Assembly (NCBI GenBank): GCA_963974445.1
Contig: CAXBDI010000001.1
Coordinates: 19,576-83,575, forward strand
DNA: 64,000 nucleotides
Source: JACKII01 sp963974445
GTDB taxonomy: Bacteria > Pseudomonadota > Alphaproteobacteria > Bin95
Reading direction: 5' to 3'
The notes beneath the pieces were generated by a model, which was given only the letters and a program-made list of their open reading frames with translations, was not told the DNA's origin and ran no database searches. Shown here piece by piece: positions 1 through 8,641 of the stretch; the first letter of the stretch is position 1; each line of letters starts with the position of its first letter. A program made the position numbers and the translations under genes.

Positions 1-228
1 CATGCCGGCCTCGACCTGCGCGATGGCGGCCTGCAATTCGGCTCGAATGGTGACACTGCCCGGCATCGTACCGGTGCGTCGGGCGCCTGGACCGGCACAG
101 CCCGCGATGGCGGCGGCGAGGCGGCGGAAGGCGACAAATACACGCCGGGCGATGCCAAAACGGCGGTGGCGCAACCGCAGTATCGGCCGGGCGGCGGGCC
201 GCTCGGTGCGCTCGATATCCGGCTATAA
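1..228 (+). CDS. fliK: FliK-like flagellar hook-length control protein, C-terminal end (partial)
   Basis: Frame 1 is open from the window edge to a TAA at 226-228, giving 75 residues. They begin HAGLDLRDGGLQFG and end in a Gly/Ala/Pro-rich tail. The motif resembles the end of the globular FliK C-terminal domain, which interacts with FlhB to switch export specificity once the hook is complete. flgD starts 27 bp downstream on the same strand, and fliK-flgD is a usual alphaproteobacterial order. The call rests mostly on this context and a short motif, because the N-terminal part lies outside the window. Confidence 0.6.
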   Translation, partial: HAGLDLRDGGLQFGSNGDTARHRTGASGAWTGTARDGGGEAAEGDKYTPGDAKTAVAQPQYRPGGGPLGALDIRL

Positions 229-255
229 CCTTCGATCCAGACGGAGCACTACCTC

Positions 256-936
256 ATGGAAACCACAGCCGCATCCTCGGCCAACGCTACACTTCGCACC
301 CAGGCCGACACCCTGGTCAAACAGAACGCCGGCGAGGATTTCGACAAATTCCTGCGGCTGATGACCGAGCAATTGCGGAATCAAGACCCTCTCAATCCCG
401 CCGATCCGACGGAATTCGTCGCCCAGTTGGCGACTTTCTCGTCGGTGGAGCAGTCAATCAAGTCGAACGAGAAACTCGATCAGTTGATCGCCGCCACCGT
501 CGGCCTCGCCAACTACAGCGCCACGAACCTGATCGGCAAGGCAGTGGAATCGCAAACCGGCCAGGTGCGCGCGACCGGGCAACCGCTGGAGTTCGCCTAT
601 GAGCCGGTCGCGGACGCAACTCGGGCCGTCGCGCAGGTCCGCGACGCGAATGGCGGTTTGATCAGGGATATCCCGTTGACCCTGGGCAGCGAGCGCCAAA
701 CTGCAATCTGGGACGGGAAATCAAAGGACGGCTCGGCGGTTACCTCCGGCGTCCACGCGATCGAAATCCTTCACTACAAGGATGAAGACCTGATTGCCCA
801 GGCGCCGGCGACCACACAGAGCACCGTCACTGAAATTGTGCTCGACCCGGCTGGCGCGTTGCTGACGCTCGCCAACGGCAGTGTCGTCCGCGCCGATGAG
901 GTTCGGGCTGTCAGGGCCGGTGAGGCCGGTGGATGA
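256..936 (+). CDS. flgD: Flagellar hook assembly protein FlgD
   Basis: This 226-residue protein is the hook-capping scaffold that sits on the growing hook and helps FlgE subunits assemble. Residues about 30-70 carry the FlgD N-terminal signature, FLRLMTEQLRNQDPLNP followed by a Thr/Glu-rich QLATFSSVEQ stretch. The C-terminal half (about 100-220) has the expected beta-rich FlgD/FLG Ig-like region. A purine-rich GGAG about ten bases upstream supports the ATG at 256. It follows the fliK tail on the same strand and converges on the minus-strand fliL-like gene, whose stop lies 17 bp away. The usual downstream flgE is absent here. Confidence 0.93.
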   Translation: METTAASSANATLRTQADTLVKQNAGEDFDKFLRLMTEQLRNQDPLNPADPTEFVAQLATFSSVEQSIKSNEKLDQLIAATVGLANYSATNLIGKAVESQTGQVRATGQPLEFAYEPVADATRAVAQVRDANGGLIRDIPLTLGSERQTAIWDGKSKDGSAVTSGVHAIEILHYKDEDLIAQAPATTQSTVTEIVLDPAGALLTLANGSVVRADEVRAVRAGEAGG

Positions 937-953
937 TGGCCGCCACCTGAGGC

Positions 954-1418
954 TTAGCGGTCCTGCTTTAGGAAATCGCTGATCAGCACGGCGTTGACCG
1001 AATCGCCGATGATCTCCCTGGCGGCGTTAAGCAGGCGTCCGCGCAATTCCGTTTGCGTATCCGGCGCGAATATGTCCTGCGAAAACGCCCCTTCGGCAGC
1101 CATATTGAACAGGATTTTCAGGAAGGCGTCGCGGACGCGAGGCTCGCGCCTGAACGCCTGTTCGGTCGTTCCGTCGGCAAGCTCCAACTGCAAATTGGCA
1201 ACGATCAGGCCGCTAACTTGTCCATTCGACTGCACCGGAATGACGAATTGCGAATTGAATTTGAAGTATTCGAACGTCGTCGGCGTCGATGGGCGCGCGG
1301 ATTTCATCAGGGCATCGGCCTCGCCCTGATGGTCGCCGCCCTTGCCTAGCAGGACGCCCGCGACGGCGCCGCCACCAAGTGCCAGAATTCCGGCAATCGC
1401 GATCACTAAGGGTTTCAT
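954..1418 (-). CDS. FliL-family flagellar basal body-associated protein (second copy)
   Basis: The protein has 154 residues from the ATG at 1418, chosen because GGAAGG stands seven bases before it; longer in-frame starts are weaker. An N-terminal membrane helix (about residues 2-22, AIAGILALGGGAVAGVLL) is followed by a periplasmic domain ending VNAVLISDFLKQDR. That ending matches the FliL C-terminus, and the gene at 9345-9842 ends similarly (VKAVLIAEFLLR). FliL proteins sit at the stator and ring and affect motor output. It is the last gene of the minus-strand flgF-flgG-flgA-flgH block, 24 bp after flgH. A FliL paralogue behind flgH is seen in other Alphaproteobacteria; its separate role is not established here. 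Confidence 0.8.
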   Translation of the reverse strand: MKPLVIAIAGILALGGGAVAGVLLGKGGDHQGEADALMKSARPSTPTTFEYFKFNSQFVIPVQSNGQVSGLIVANLQLELADGTTEQAFRREPRVRDAFLKILFNMAAEGAFSQDIFAPDTQTELRGRLLNAAREIIGDSVNAVLISDFLKQDR

Positions 1419-1442
1419 AGGCATGCCTTCCAACTCATCTGC

Positions 1443-2180
1443 CTAAAACGGCAATACGCGGTCCAGCACTTGCTGGCCGTAGCGCGGCTGTTGCAGGTCG
1501 GTGATCTGGCCACGGCCGCCATAGACCACCCGCGCCTCCGCAATTTTCTCATAGCTGATCGTGTTTTGCCGCGAGATATCCTCCGGGCGGACGACGCCGG
1601 ATACCTGCAGGTCGCGCAGTTCGAAGTTCACCCGCACCTCCTGGCTGGCATAGATCACCAGATTGCCGTTCGGCAGCACGTCGGTCACCGTGGCGGCGAC
1701 CTTTAATTCGATGGTCTCCTCGCGGCTCACCGAGCCGGTACCGCCGCTTGCGGAGTTGCTGTTGGCCGCGACCAGGGTCGAGACGTCGGCGGCGTTCGGC
1801 AAAATGCGCTGAATTTGCTGCTCGAACCCAAGTAGATTTGGCACGCCCAGGCTTTCGTTAGCAGTGCGGCTGCGGTTGGTGCTATTGTCGATTTGCGCCT
1901 TGTCATTGATTTCGACCGTCACCGTGAGGATATCGCCGACGGTCCGGGCGCGGCGGTCGCCGAACAGCGAGCGCGGCCCCGATTGCCAGAGCGACGCCGT
2001 GGTCGCCGGCCGGTCGATAGGCTTTGGCGGGACGTTCATTGCCGCCGCCGCCGGCGCAGCGATGCGCGTGCGCGACTCGCCGGCAGGCGACATCGTCGGC
2101 TCTTTACCCAGATGGTCCAGGTTGCTGCAGGCGCCCAGGCCGAGCGCAACCAAGACGGAGAGCGCGTTACGAACCGACAT
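1443..2180 (-). CDS. flgH: Flagellar L-ring protein FlgH
   Basis: This lipoprotein forms the outer-membrane L ring around the rod. From the ATG at 2180 it has 245 residues. It opens with a hydrophobic signal and a lipobox (LGLGAC), consistent with lipidation at that Cys. The FlgH core includes SLFGDRRARTVGDILTV, then NGNLVIYASQEVRVNFELRD, and GVVRPEDIS near the end. An upstream in-frame ATG at 2210 would add ten residues before the signal; 2180 is preferred because it gives a compact signal peptide. The start overlaps the flgA stop by 14 bp, which suggests coupled translation. flgI is not next to it. Confidence 0.93.
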   Translation of the reverse strand: MSVRNALSVLVALGLGACSNLDHLGKEPTMSPAGESRTRIAAPAAAAMNVPPKPIDRPATTASLWQSGPRSLFGDRRARTVGDILTVTVEINDKAQIDNSTNRSRTANESLGVPNLLGFEQQIQRILPNAADVSTLVAANSNSASGGTGSVSREETIELKVAATVTDVLPNGNLVIYASQEVRVNFELRDLQVSGVVRPEDISRQNTISYEKIAEARVVYGGRGQITDLQQPRYGQQVLDRVLPF

Positions 2181-2643
2181 CGACGGTCTCCGGGCCGGCG
2201 ATGCGGCCATAGATCGTGCGGCGGGAATCCAGGTTCATCACCCGGATGATCTGGCCCATGCCGCCTTGCTCCAACGCCCGGCCGACCGTGGTGAGTACAA
2301 TAGCGCCCTGGCGGAACCGCAGGATGACGCGGGCATTACGTTCGACCAGGGTGATGGGGCCGATCTCCAACTGGCGGATGGGGCGGTCCGGATACAGGCT
2401 GCGCTGCGCCTCCTTGCCGACCACCGCTGCGAGCGATTGCAGGACGTCGGCGGCGGGCCGTAGTGGCACCGGCTTCAGGGCGACATCGCCGGCGGCGATC
2501 ACCGTGCCGACCGGAATGGTGCGGGTCGGCGTCACGACCTGCGGTCCGGCTGGCTTAGCCGGTTCCGCCGCCACAGCCGCCCCGCCTGCCAACCCGATGC
2601 AGGCAATGGCGATGGCGGGCAGCATGCGGAATCCTCGGCGCAC
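2167..2643 (-). CDS. flgA: Flagellar P-ring assembly chaperone FlgA
   Basis: FlgA is a periplasmic chaperone needed for P-ring (FlgI) assembly. The 158-residue product has a signal peptide (about 1-26, ending AAVAAEP), then an SAF-type domain with RTIPVGTVIAAGDVALKPV. It finishes with the typical FlgA segment of an RFRQGAIVLTTVGRALEQG-type sequence and IIRVMNLDSRRTIYGRI. It lies 2 bp after the flgG stop and overlaps flgH, so it is an internal gene of the flgF-G-A-H unit. It is shorter than enterobacterial FlgA (about 220) but normal for the alphaproteobacterial form. Confidence 0.9.
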   Translation of the reverse strand: MRRGFRMLPAIAIACIGLAGGAAVAAEPAKPAGPQVVTPTRTIPVGTVIAAGDVALKPVPLRPAADVLQSLAAVVGKEAQRSLYPDRPIRQLEIGPITLVERNARVILRFRQGAIVLTTVGRALEQGGMGQIIRVMNLDSRRTIYGRIAGPETVDVGS

Positions 2644-2645
2644 GG

Positions 2646-3431
2646 CTATCGGACCTGGTTGGCCGCGGCCAGCATCTGGTCGGATGCAGTAATCACCTTG
2701 GAGTTCATTTCATAGGCCCGCTGGGCTTCGATGAGCTGGGTGATTTCTGCCACGATATCCACCGACGATTGCTCCAGATAGCCTTGGCGCATGGAGCCGC
2801 GGCCCTCGGTGCCGGCATCGCCGACCTGTGCGTTGCCGCTGGCCAGCGTGGCGGTGAACAGGTTGCTGCCCCGCGCCTCCAGCCCCTTTTCGTTGATGAA
2901 GGTCGCCAGCGTGATCTTGCCCAGTTCCTGCGGCACCTGATTGTTGTCGAAATTCGCAAAGACCTGACCGTCCGCATTGATACTGATGCTGCGGGCGTCG
3001 ACCGGCACGGTGATCTGCGGCACCAGGGGATAGCCCTCGGACGTGACGATCAGACCGTCTGCCGATAATTTCAGGCTGCCGTCGCGGGTGTAGGCGCTGT
3101 CGCCGGAGGGCAGTTCCACCTCGAACCAGCCGCGGCCCTCCAGCGCGATGTCGAACTCGCCGTTGGTCTGGCGCAGCGTGCCTTGGGCCGATTGCATCGA
3201 GACCGCCGACGTCCGCGTGCCGAGGCCCAGTTGAATGCCGGCGGGCACAACGGTTCCGGTGTCCGACGAGACGTCGCCGGCCCGCTGCGCCTGCTGGTAC
3301 AGCAGGTCGGCGAACTCGGCCCGGCGCATGCTGTAGCCGGTGGTGCCGACGTTGGCGATATTGTTGGCGATAACCTCGACCCGGGTTTGCTGGGCCAGCA
3401 TGCCGGTAGCGGCGATTTCAAGTGCGCGCAT
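2646..3431 (-). CDS. flgG: Flagellar distal rod protein FlgG
   Basis: FlgG builds the distal rod. The 261-residue sequence begins MRALEIAATGMLAQQTRVEV, followed by the rod/hook family motif NNIANVGTTGYSMRRAEF. The centre has the FlgG-specific GRGWFEVELPSGDSAYTRDG, and the C-terminus has the conserved YLEQSSVDIV...QLIEAQRAYEMNSKVI. Length matches the family. It sits 43 bp downstream of flgF and immediately before flgA, the standard alphaproteobacterial order. Confidence 0.97.
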   Translation of the reverse strand: MRALEIAATGMLAQQTRVEVIANNIANVGTTGYSMRRAEFADLLYQQAQRAGDVSSDTGTVVPAGIQLGLGTRTSAVSMQSAQGTLRQTNGEFDIALEGRGWFEVELPSGDSAYTRDGSLKLSADGLIVTSEGYPLVPQITVPVDARSISINADGQVFANFDNNQVPQELGKITLATFINEKGLEARGSNLFTATLASGNAQVGDAGTEGRGSMRQGYLEQSSVDIVAEITQLIEAQRAYEMNSKVITASDQMLAAANQVR

Positions 3432-3474
3432 GGCGTTCGAGCCTCCTTCTTGCGATGGATGATGGTGGGATGGT

Positions 3475-4215
3475 CTAAGCGGTGTTGCCGACGATGTCGG
3501 TGACGCTGGTGATACGGTCGTGTTCCGCCTGCAAAACGTTCTGCCCCAGTTCGTAGGCCCGCTGGATCTCGATCATCCGAACCAGTTCAACCACCGGATT
3601 GACGTTGGACGTTTCGAGAAAGCCTTGCGCGAACCGCGGCCGTTGAATAGCGATCAGCGGCGGTTGAACGGCGGGCAGCGGCTCGTCGGTGCGGAACAGG
3701 CCATTGCCGATACGCTCCAGCCGCGCCGCCTGCGTGTCGAACAACCCCAACTGGCCAATGGTACGGCCGTCGGCGGAGAGCGTTCCATCGGCGGCGATGG
3801 CGATCCGGGTGGCGTTCTGCGGTATTTGCACGGGCGCGCCGCCCGCATCCAGCACCCGTTCGCCGGTCAGCAGCGCAAGCTCGCCGGCGGGGTTGACTGC
3901 GAAGCGGCCGTCGCGGGTGTAGACTGTCTCGCCATCGCGATCGACCGCGATCAGGCCCCGCCCCAGAATAGCGACGTTCAAGGGATCGCCTGTTTCCGCG
4001 ATGCTGCCCTCGCTCATGTCGGTAAAGGTCGCCGGGTCCGAACTCATCGAGAGCTTTTGGCCGGATTCCGGCAGTCGCTCGATCACCTCCGCGAACAGCG
4101 TGCCTTCGCGCTTGAAGCCCGTGGTGCTGGAGTTGGCGATATTATTGGCGACCACGTCCATCTGGCGTTGCAAAGCGGTCTGGCGGGCGATGGTGACATA
4201 GACGGAATTTTCCAT
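3475..4215 (-). CDS. flgF: Flagellar proximal rod protein FlgF
   Basis: FlgF is a proximal rod subunit, exported by the flagellar secretion apparatus without a cleaved signal. The 246 residues start MENSVYVTIARQTALQRQMD and contain the rod motif NNIANSSTTGFKRE. The middle has GRGLIAVDRDGETVYTRDGR and the C-terminus has FLETSNVNPVVELVRMIEIQ then RAYELGQN. The N-terminal ENSVYV beginning is typical of FlgF rather than FlgG. It is followed by flgG and begins only 7 bp after the stop of the large TPR gene. Confidence 0.95.
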   Translation of the reverse strand: MENSVYVTIARQTALQRQMDVVANNIANSSTTGFKREGTLFAEVIERLPESGQKLSMSSDPATFTDMSEGSIAETGDPLNVAILGRGLIAVDRDGETVYTRDGRFAVNPAGELALLTGERVLDAGGAPVQIPQNATRIAIAADGTLSADGRTIGQLGLFDTQAARLERIGNGLFRTDEPLPAVQPPLIAIQRPRFAQGFLETSNVNPVVELVRMIEIQRAYELGQNVLQAEHDRITSVTDIVGNTA

Positions 4216-4222
4216 TACGGCC

Positions 4223-6811
4223 TCACGATCCGGGCGAAGGGGCTGGAAACAACTGGCTGACCTGCTGGCTGCGGGTCAGCACCGCCGATATGACATCGGG
4301 AAGGGTTAAATTGTCCGGAAGAGGCGGCGCATTCAGAGCCGCTGCGGCATCGCCGAAACCGGCCGCGGCGGCGATCTGCATGGCCCGTCCGGCCTGGTTA
4401 CCCAATGGTTCGGTGCCGCCCGCCATGTAACCGGCTGCCAGCGCCCGCAGCGCGACATCGCCGTCGCCGGGCTTCAGGTCTTGGCTGTCGATAGTGGCCA
4501 GCGCGGTCCGATAGGCCGCCGCGGTGCGGCTCCAGTCGCCGTTGGCCCACAGCAGTCCGGCGGCTATTTCAGCCGCTCGCCCTGGATTTTCCGGCTTGTC
4601 CATTGCAACTGCGGCGGCGTCGGCATAGCGGCCCAACTGCGCCAGTGCCCGACGGCGCAGATCGGCGGTTGGCTGATCGCCGGCCTCGGCTTTGTCCAAC
4701 GTCGCCAGCGCTTCCGCAGGATAGCCGGCGCGCAGGCGGGCTTCGGCCAGCATCGTCTGCAACCGGGGATCCGCCTCGGGTTTTGCCGCCATCGACGCGA
4801 CGATGCGCTCGGTCACGGAAGGCAGCCCGGCCGCCAGCATGCGCGACGCCATATGCTTGAGAATGGCCTGGCTGTCGCGGTCTTCGGCCAATTGGTGACG
4901 ATAGTCGGTGTAGAGTTGCAGCGCCGTGGCGTCATCGACGGCGCCGGGCTTCAGCAACGCCTTCTTTAGAAGCGCCCGGGTCTTGGCGTCGACCGGGGCA
5001 CGGCTGACCGACTCCGGCAGCCGCTGCGCTGCGCCGCGCAGCTCTTCGAGTGCGGTGGCGACATCGCCGCTGGCCGCGTGCAGATCGGCCGCCAGCAACG
5101 CGACCGGCAACAGGCGTGAGTCGCCGCGGTAGTCGAACAAAGCGCCGCGGACGGCGTCCTTCGCCCAGTCTGGCGGTGGCTCGCCCTTGGCCAAGGCGTC
5201 CTCGATTAGTGCCAGCCGCGCCAGCCGCCGATTTTCCGGCGCACCTTCGATCGCTTGCGACAGATACCAATTCGCCCGGTCCTTCTGCCCGAGCAGCAGC
5301 GCCAGCCGGCCTTGCAGTAAGGCGATCCTGTCAGCGACCGCCTGGGCGGGGGCTGGGTCCGGCGCATCCAGAAACTGGCTCGCAAGGTCTGCGTCGGCCT
5401 GATACAACGCCATCTCCGCCAATTGCAGGGCCAGGACGGTTCGGGGATGCTGCGCGAACTGGGCGAGCGGAAGGACCGCCTCCTTGGCCGCCCGCGCTGC
5501 CAGCCCGCCGAAGCCGTGTGCGTTCAGCAACGCCGCCCGCCAGACTGCGATATCGCGGCGGCAGGGATCTTCGCGCAGCAGCGCATCGCCCGCCTCCTGA
5601 CCGCGGCCCAGCAGAATGAGAACGGCATCGACGAGCGCCGGCGATGGCGTGTTGCCGGCGGATAGATAGGCCAGCGCCTCCTGCGTCAGTCCGTGCGAGA
5701 GGTAAAACATCGCCATCTGGCTGACGGCCGCGACACGCTCCAACCCGATGAGCGCCGCGCGCTGGGCGCCGATGGCCCGGGAGAAGTTGTCACCGCGCCG
5801 GTCGATCGCATTCCAGTCGATCAGCGGCGGCTGTATCTGGCCCTCGCAAACCCATGCCGTTGTGTCGATCGGTAACAGGGGCGATGCCATGGCGGCGTCT
5901 GCTGCGACAGGGCTGTCGGCACGGCTGGGCGGCGGATCGGCTGCGGGTTGCGGTTTGGGTTGCGGCGCGACCTGCACATTCGTGATGTTGGCAGGCGGCT
6001 TGTCGCCGTCCGTGGCGGGCTGTTCGGCATCGGCCTCGCCCGGCCGCTTCATGAAGCCGTGGCGCGCCGCCCATTCCAGCGATTGCCGCAGCTTGCTGAT
6101 CTCGTCGGCTGCCAGGGTTCCGTCGGCGGGCGGAGTGAAGCGGGCGGTCGCCGCGGCAGTCTCGTCGCCCGTTGCCGGACCGGGCCGCGGGGCATTCGAG
6201 GGGGCGCCGTCGCCCCCGCTTTGCCCGGCGATTGCCGAGCCATCGTCGGGCCGACGGCCGGCTGGGCGTGGCCGCGGAAAGGGGCCCGCGATAGCCGCTA
6301 TTTGTGCCGCCGGGCCGGCCAGTGACGCGGGCGGCGGTTGCGGTGCTGCGTTTGCGGCTGCCCGTGCCGGGGTGGCGGAGGACGTGGCCTCGGCTGGTTT
6401 GACGGCCTCTTTGTCCCGAACTTCCACCAGCACCCGCTGATTGGCGTCGAGTGCGATGGAGGCGGCGCAATCGCAGGTGAAGCGCAAAGCGAAGGCCGCG
6501 CCATTCGGCCGGTCTTCCGGTCCGGCGAAGGTGATGCGGCTGGCCCGGCGGCGCGGATAGACCTCGTCGAACGCAAACCTGATGTTGGCGCCCGGGAACA
6601 GCACCGTTATCTGGCGGTCGGATTGCTCCACCCTGAAACCGCCGGTGGGCGTGAAGTTGAACGCGACGCGCGAGCTTGCGCCGACATCGCCGGCGCTGAC
6701 CCTGACCAGCGTGGACCGGCCGTCTTCGGGCTCCGCCGCAATCGATGGCGCAGCGCAGAACAGACTTGCTGCGATCCAAAGGCCGGCCAGTGCGAACGGA
6801 TATCCCAGCAT
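4223..6811 (-). CDS. Large exported TPR-repeat protein in the flagellar/motor operon
   Basis: The product has 862 residues and no recognised gene name. A signal peptide (about 1-26) is followed by a beta-rich region (about 35-130) that looks AMIN-like, with RVEQSDRQITVLFPGANIRF. Residues about 130-310 are a low-complexity Pro/Ala linker. From about 340 to 830 helical repeats of TPR type dominate (for example YLSHGLTQEALAYLS and LADLHAASGDVATALEELRG). It starts 3 bp after the motA stop and ends 7 bp before flgF, so it is almost certainly co-transcribed with both. A periplasmic scaffold for rod or stator assembly is an inference from position. Rhizobial MotC occupies a comparable operon position, but I see no sequence evidence for homology. 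Confidence 0.75.
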   Translation of the reverse strand: MLGYPFALAGLWIAASLFCAAPSIAAEPEDGRSTLVRVSAGDVGASSRVAFNFTPTGGFRVEQSDRQITVLFPGANIRFAFDEVYPRRRASRITFAGPEDRPNGAAFALRFTCDCAASIALDANQRVLVEVRDKEAVKPAEATSSATPARAAANAAPQPPPASLAGPAAQIAAIAGPFPRPRPAGRRPDDGSAIAGQSGGDGAPSNAPRPGPATGDETAAATARFTPPADGTLAADEISKLRQSLEWAARHGFMKRPGEADAEQPATDGDKPPANITNVQVAPQPKPQPAADPPPSRADSPVAADAAMASPLLPIDTTAWVCEGQIQPPLIDWNAIDRRGDNFSRAIGAQRAALIGLERVAAVSQMAMFYLSHGLTQEALAYLSAGNTPSPALVDAVLILLGRGQEAGDALLREDPCRRDIAVWRAALLNAHGFGGLAARAAKEAVLPLAQFAQHPRTVLALQLAEMALYQADADLASQFLDAPDPAPAQAVADRIALLQGRLALLLGQKDRANWYLSQAIEGAPENRRLARLALIEDALAKGEPPPDWAKDAVRGALFDYRGDSRLLPVALLAADLHAASGDVATALEELRGAAQRLPESVSRAPVDAKTRALLKKALLKPGAVDDATALQLYTDYRHQLAEDRDSQAILKHMASRMLAAGLPSVTERIVASMAAKPEADPRLQTMLAEARLRAGYPAEALATLDKAEAGDQPTADLRRRALAQLGRYADAAAVAMDKPENPGRAAEIAAGLLWANGDWSRTAAAYRTALATIDSQDLKPGDGDVALRALAAGYMAGGTEPLGNQAGRAMQIAAAAGFGDAAAALNAPPLPDNLTLPDVISAVLTRSQQVSQLFPAPSPGS

Positions 6812-6814
6812 CGG

Positions 6815-7696
6815 TTATGCCGCCAACGGCACGACGCCGCTTTTGACGGCGTCCAGTGCTTCTTCGATTTCCAGGAAGGATGGCTGGACATGCGCCGGGA
6901 CGCTCTTCCGCCCGACCTCAATGCAAATATTTGGCTGATGCCGGTTCAGATACGCGACAAAGACGTCGCGGATCAGGTTATAGAAACGCGCTTCTTCCTC
7001 GTGGATCGCTCGTATTCTGGCGGCGAGCGGGCCGACGACGCCGTATGACAGAAATACACCCAAAAACGTGCCGACCAATGCGCCGCCGATCATTTTGCCC
7101 AGAATTTCCGGCGGTTGGTCGATGGAGGCCATGGTCTTGATCACACCCATCACCGCGGCGACGATGCCCAACGCCGGCAGGCCGTCGGCCATTGTTTGCA
7201 GTGCGGTGGATGTCGCAAGAATCTCTTCGTGATGCTTGTCCAGATCGCGGCCCATGACATCGTCGAGTTGATGCGGGTTGTCGAAACTCATACCGACCGC
7301 GCGCAGATAGTCGCAGATCATGCCGATGGCATGATGATCGTGCAAAATATTCGGGTAGCGATTGAAGATGGTGGAATCGTGGGGGTTTTCGATATGCGAT
7401 TCGACCGCCATGGGGTTGGCGCGGCTCAGGCGCACCAACTCGAACAGCAAGCAGAGCAAGGCCGTATAATCCGCCTTCTTCCACTTGGCGCCCTTCAGCG
7501 CCTTGCCCAGGTCCTTGCCCGTTTGTTTGAGGACGGTGACGCCGTTCGCGATCATGTAAGCGCCAATTGCGGCGCCGCCGATGATCAGGAACTCGAAGGG
7601 CAAGGCTTTCATGATGATATCGAGCTTGCCGCCGGCCGCTACATAGCCGCCGAACACACTTCCCAGCACCACCATCACGCCGATGATCGGCAGCAT
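6815..7696 (-). CDS. motA: Flagellar motor stator protein MotA
   Basis: MotA is the proton-channel stator subunit that pushes on FliG. From the ATG at 7696 (MLPIIGVMVVLGSVFGGYVA) it has 293 residues; a start ten codons earlier would add a polar leader before the first membrane helix and is unlikely. Four membrane segments are visible: about 2-24, 33-53, 160-185 and 200-225. The large cytoplasmic loop lies between the second pair. The channel-lining region GIVAAVMGVIKTM and GALVGTFLGVFLSYG is conserved. MotB, its obligate partner, is not in the window. Confidence 0.95.
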   Translation of the reverse strand: MLPIIGVMVVLGSVFGGYVAAGGKLDIIMKALPFEFLIIGGAAIGAYMIANGVTVLKQTGKDLGKALKGAKWKKADYTALLCLLFELVRLSRANPMAVESHIENPHDSTIFNRYPNILHDHHAIGMICDYLRAVGMSFDNPHQLDDVMGRDLDKHHEEILATSTALQTMADGLPALGIVAAVMGVIKTMASIDQPPEILGKMIGGALVGTFLGVFLSYGVVGPLAARIRAIHEEEARFYNLIRDVFVAYLNRHQPNICIEVGRKSVPAHVQPSFLEIEEALDAVKSGVVPLAA

Positions 7697-7801
7697 TGTC
7701 GTCCCCGTTTCAATTTCCAGTAACAAGACCGGCGCAGCGGCGGCAGGCCGTCACGCTGGCGCGATGATGGCGCAAAAGCCTTAATAGGACGCTGCAACCA
7801 A

Positions 7802-8641
7802 TCATTTTTGGCGCACGGCGCTGGATTTACCGGCCAGCAACAGGCTGATCGCATAGGCGTTTTGCGGCTCCATGTTTGCCATGATTTGCGCAGAACTGTT
7901 TTGGCGCATCCTGCGGACGAAGCCGGCACCGATTTCCGGCGGCATCTGGTCGAAGATCAGGGCCGCCTGTTTCGGTTTCATTTTCTCGTAGATCGAAACC
8001 AGTTGCATCGCCTCCTCCTCCGCCACGGCTCCCGCCTTACCGAACGCTGACTCCAACGCGGACTGTTGGCGGGCCAGTTCCCCGAGTTGGGCCGCGACGC
8101 GCTTTTCCGTCACTTCCAATTCGCGCCGGCGGGTATCCAGGCGCATGGCCATGGCCGAGAGTTCCTGCTCGCGCTCCAGCGCTGCGGCGAGGAACGCGCC
8201 ATCGATACAGCGCTTGTCGTCATTCATGCCGCTCACGCCCATAGATTTCCCCGACGGGAGCATTTCGGGCGAGGCCGTGCCGGACTCGCCGGCCGTCACT
8301 GGCGGCGGCGTTTTTGCAGCGGCTTCGGGGCCGGTCGGCGCTTCGGCATCGCTGCCGTTGGCCGGCATGGCTTGCACAGCGTCTTGCGGCACCGATGCGG
8401 CAATATCGCCGGGGTTGGTGTCGCTGGCTGCATAGGCGCTGCTTGAGAGGGCATCGGCAATCTCTTGGCGGAGGCCGTTCGCCCGCAGAACCGCGGAGGC
8501 GAGGAAAATGCAGGCGATGAGATAGAGCGCGCTGGAGCTACGCTGCCTGGCCCGGCGCGCCAGTTGTGCGATACGTGGGGCGGTCGTGCCGGTTTTGGCG
8601 GAAGCGCGGCGGTTAGGGCGCTGGGTCGGTGTGTCAGTCAC
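7802..8641 (-). CDS. MotE-like flagellar protein with MgtE-N/FliG-like C-terminal domain
   Basis: The protein has 279 residues. An N-terminal cytoplasmic stretch rich in Arg and Thr precedes a single membrane helix (about 38-56, SSALYLIACIFLASAVL). A Pro/Ala linker and a coiled coil (about 145-195, LEREQELSAMAMRLDTRRRE) follow. The C-terminal domain reads YEKMKPKQAALIFDQMPPEI and ENAYA-like helices typical of MgtE-N and FliG middle domains. Rhizobial MotE, a chaperone for MotC, has this architecture. It lies between motA and the DUF6468 gene, overlapping the latter by 8 bp. Function as a motor chaperone is inferred from family and position. Confidence 0.78.
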   Translation of the reverse strand: MTDTPTQRPNRRASAKTGTTAPRIAQLARRARQRSSSALYLIACIFLASAVLRANGLRQEIADALSSSAYAASDTNPGDIAASVPQDAVQAMPANGSDAEAPTGPEAAAKTPPPVTAGESGTASPEMLPSGKSMGVSGMNDDKRCIDGAFLAAALEREQELSAMAMRLDTRRRELEVTEKRVAAQLGELARQQSALESAFGKAGAVAEEEAMQLVSIYEKMKPKQAALIFDQMPPEIGAGFVRRMRQNSSAQIMANMEPQNAYAISLLLAGKSSAVRQK

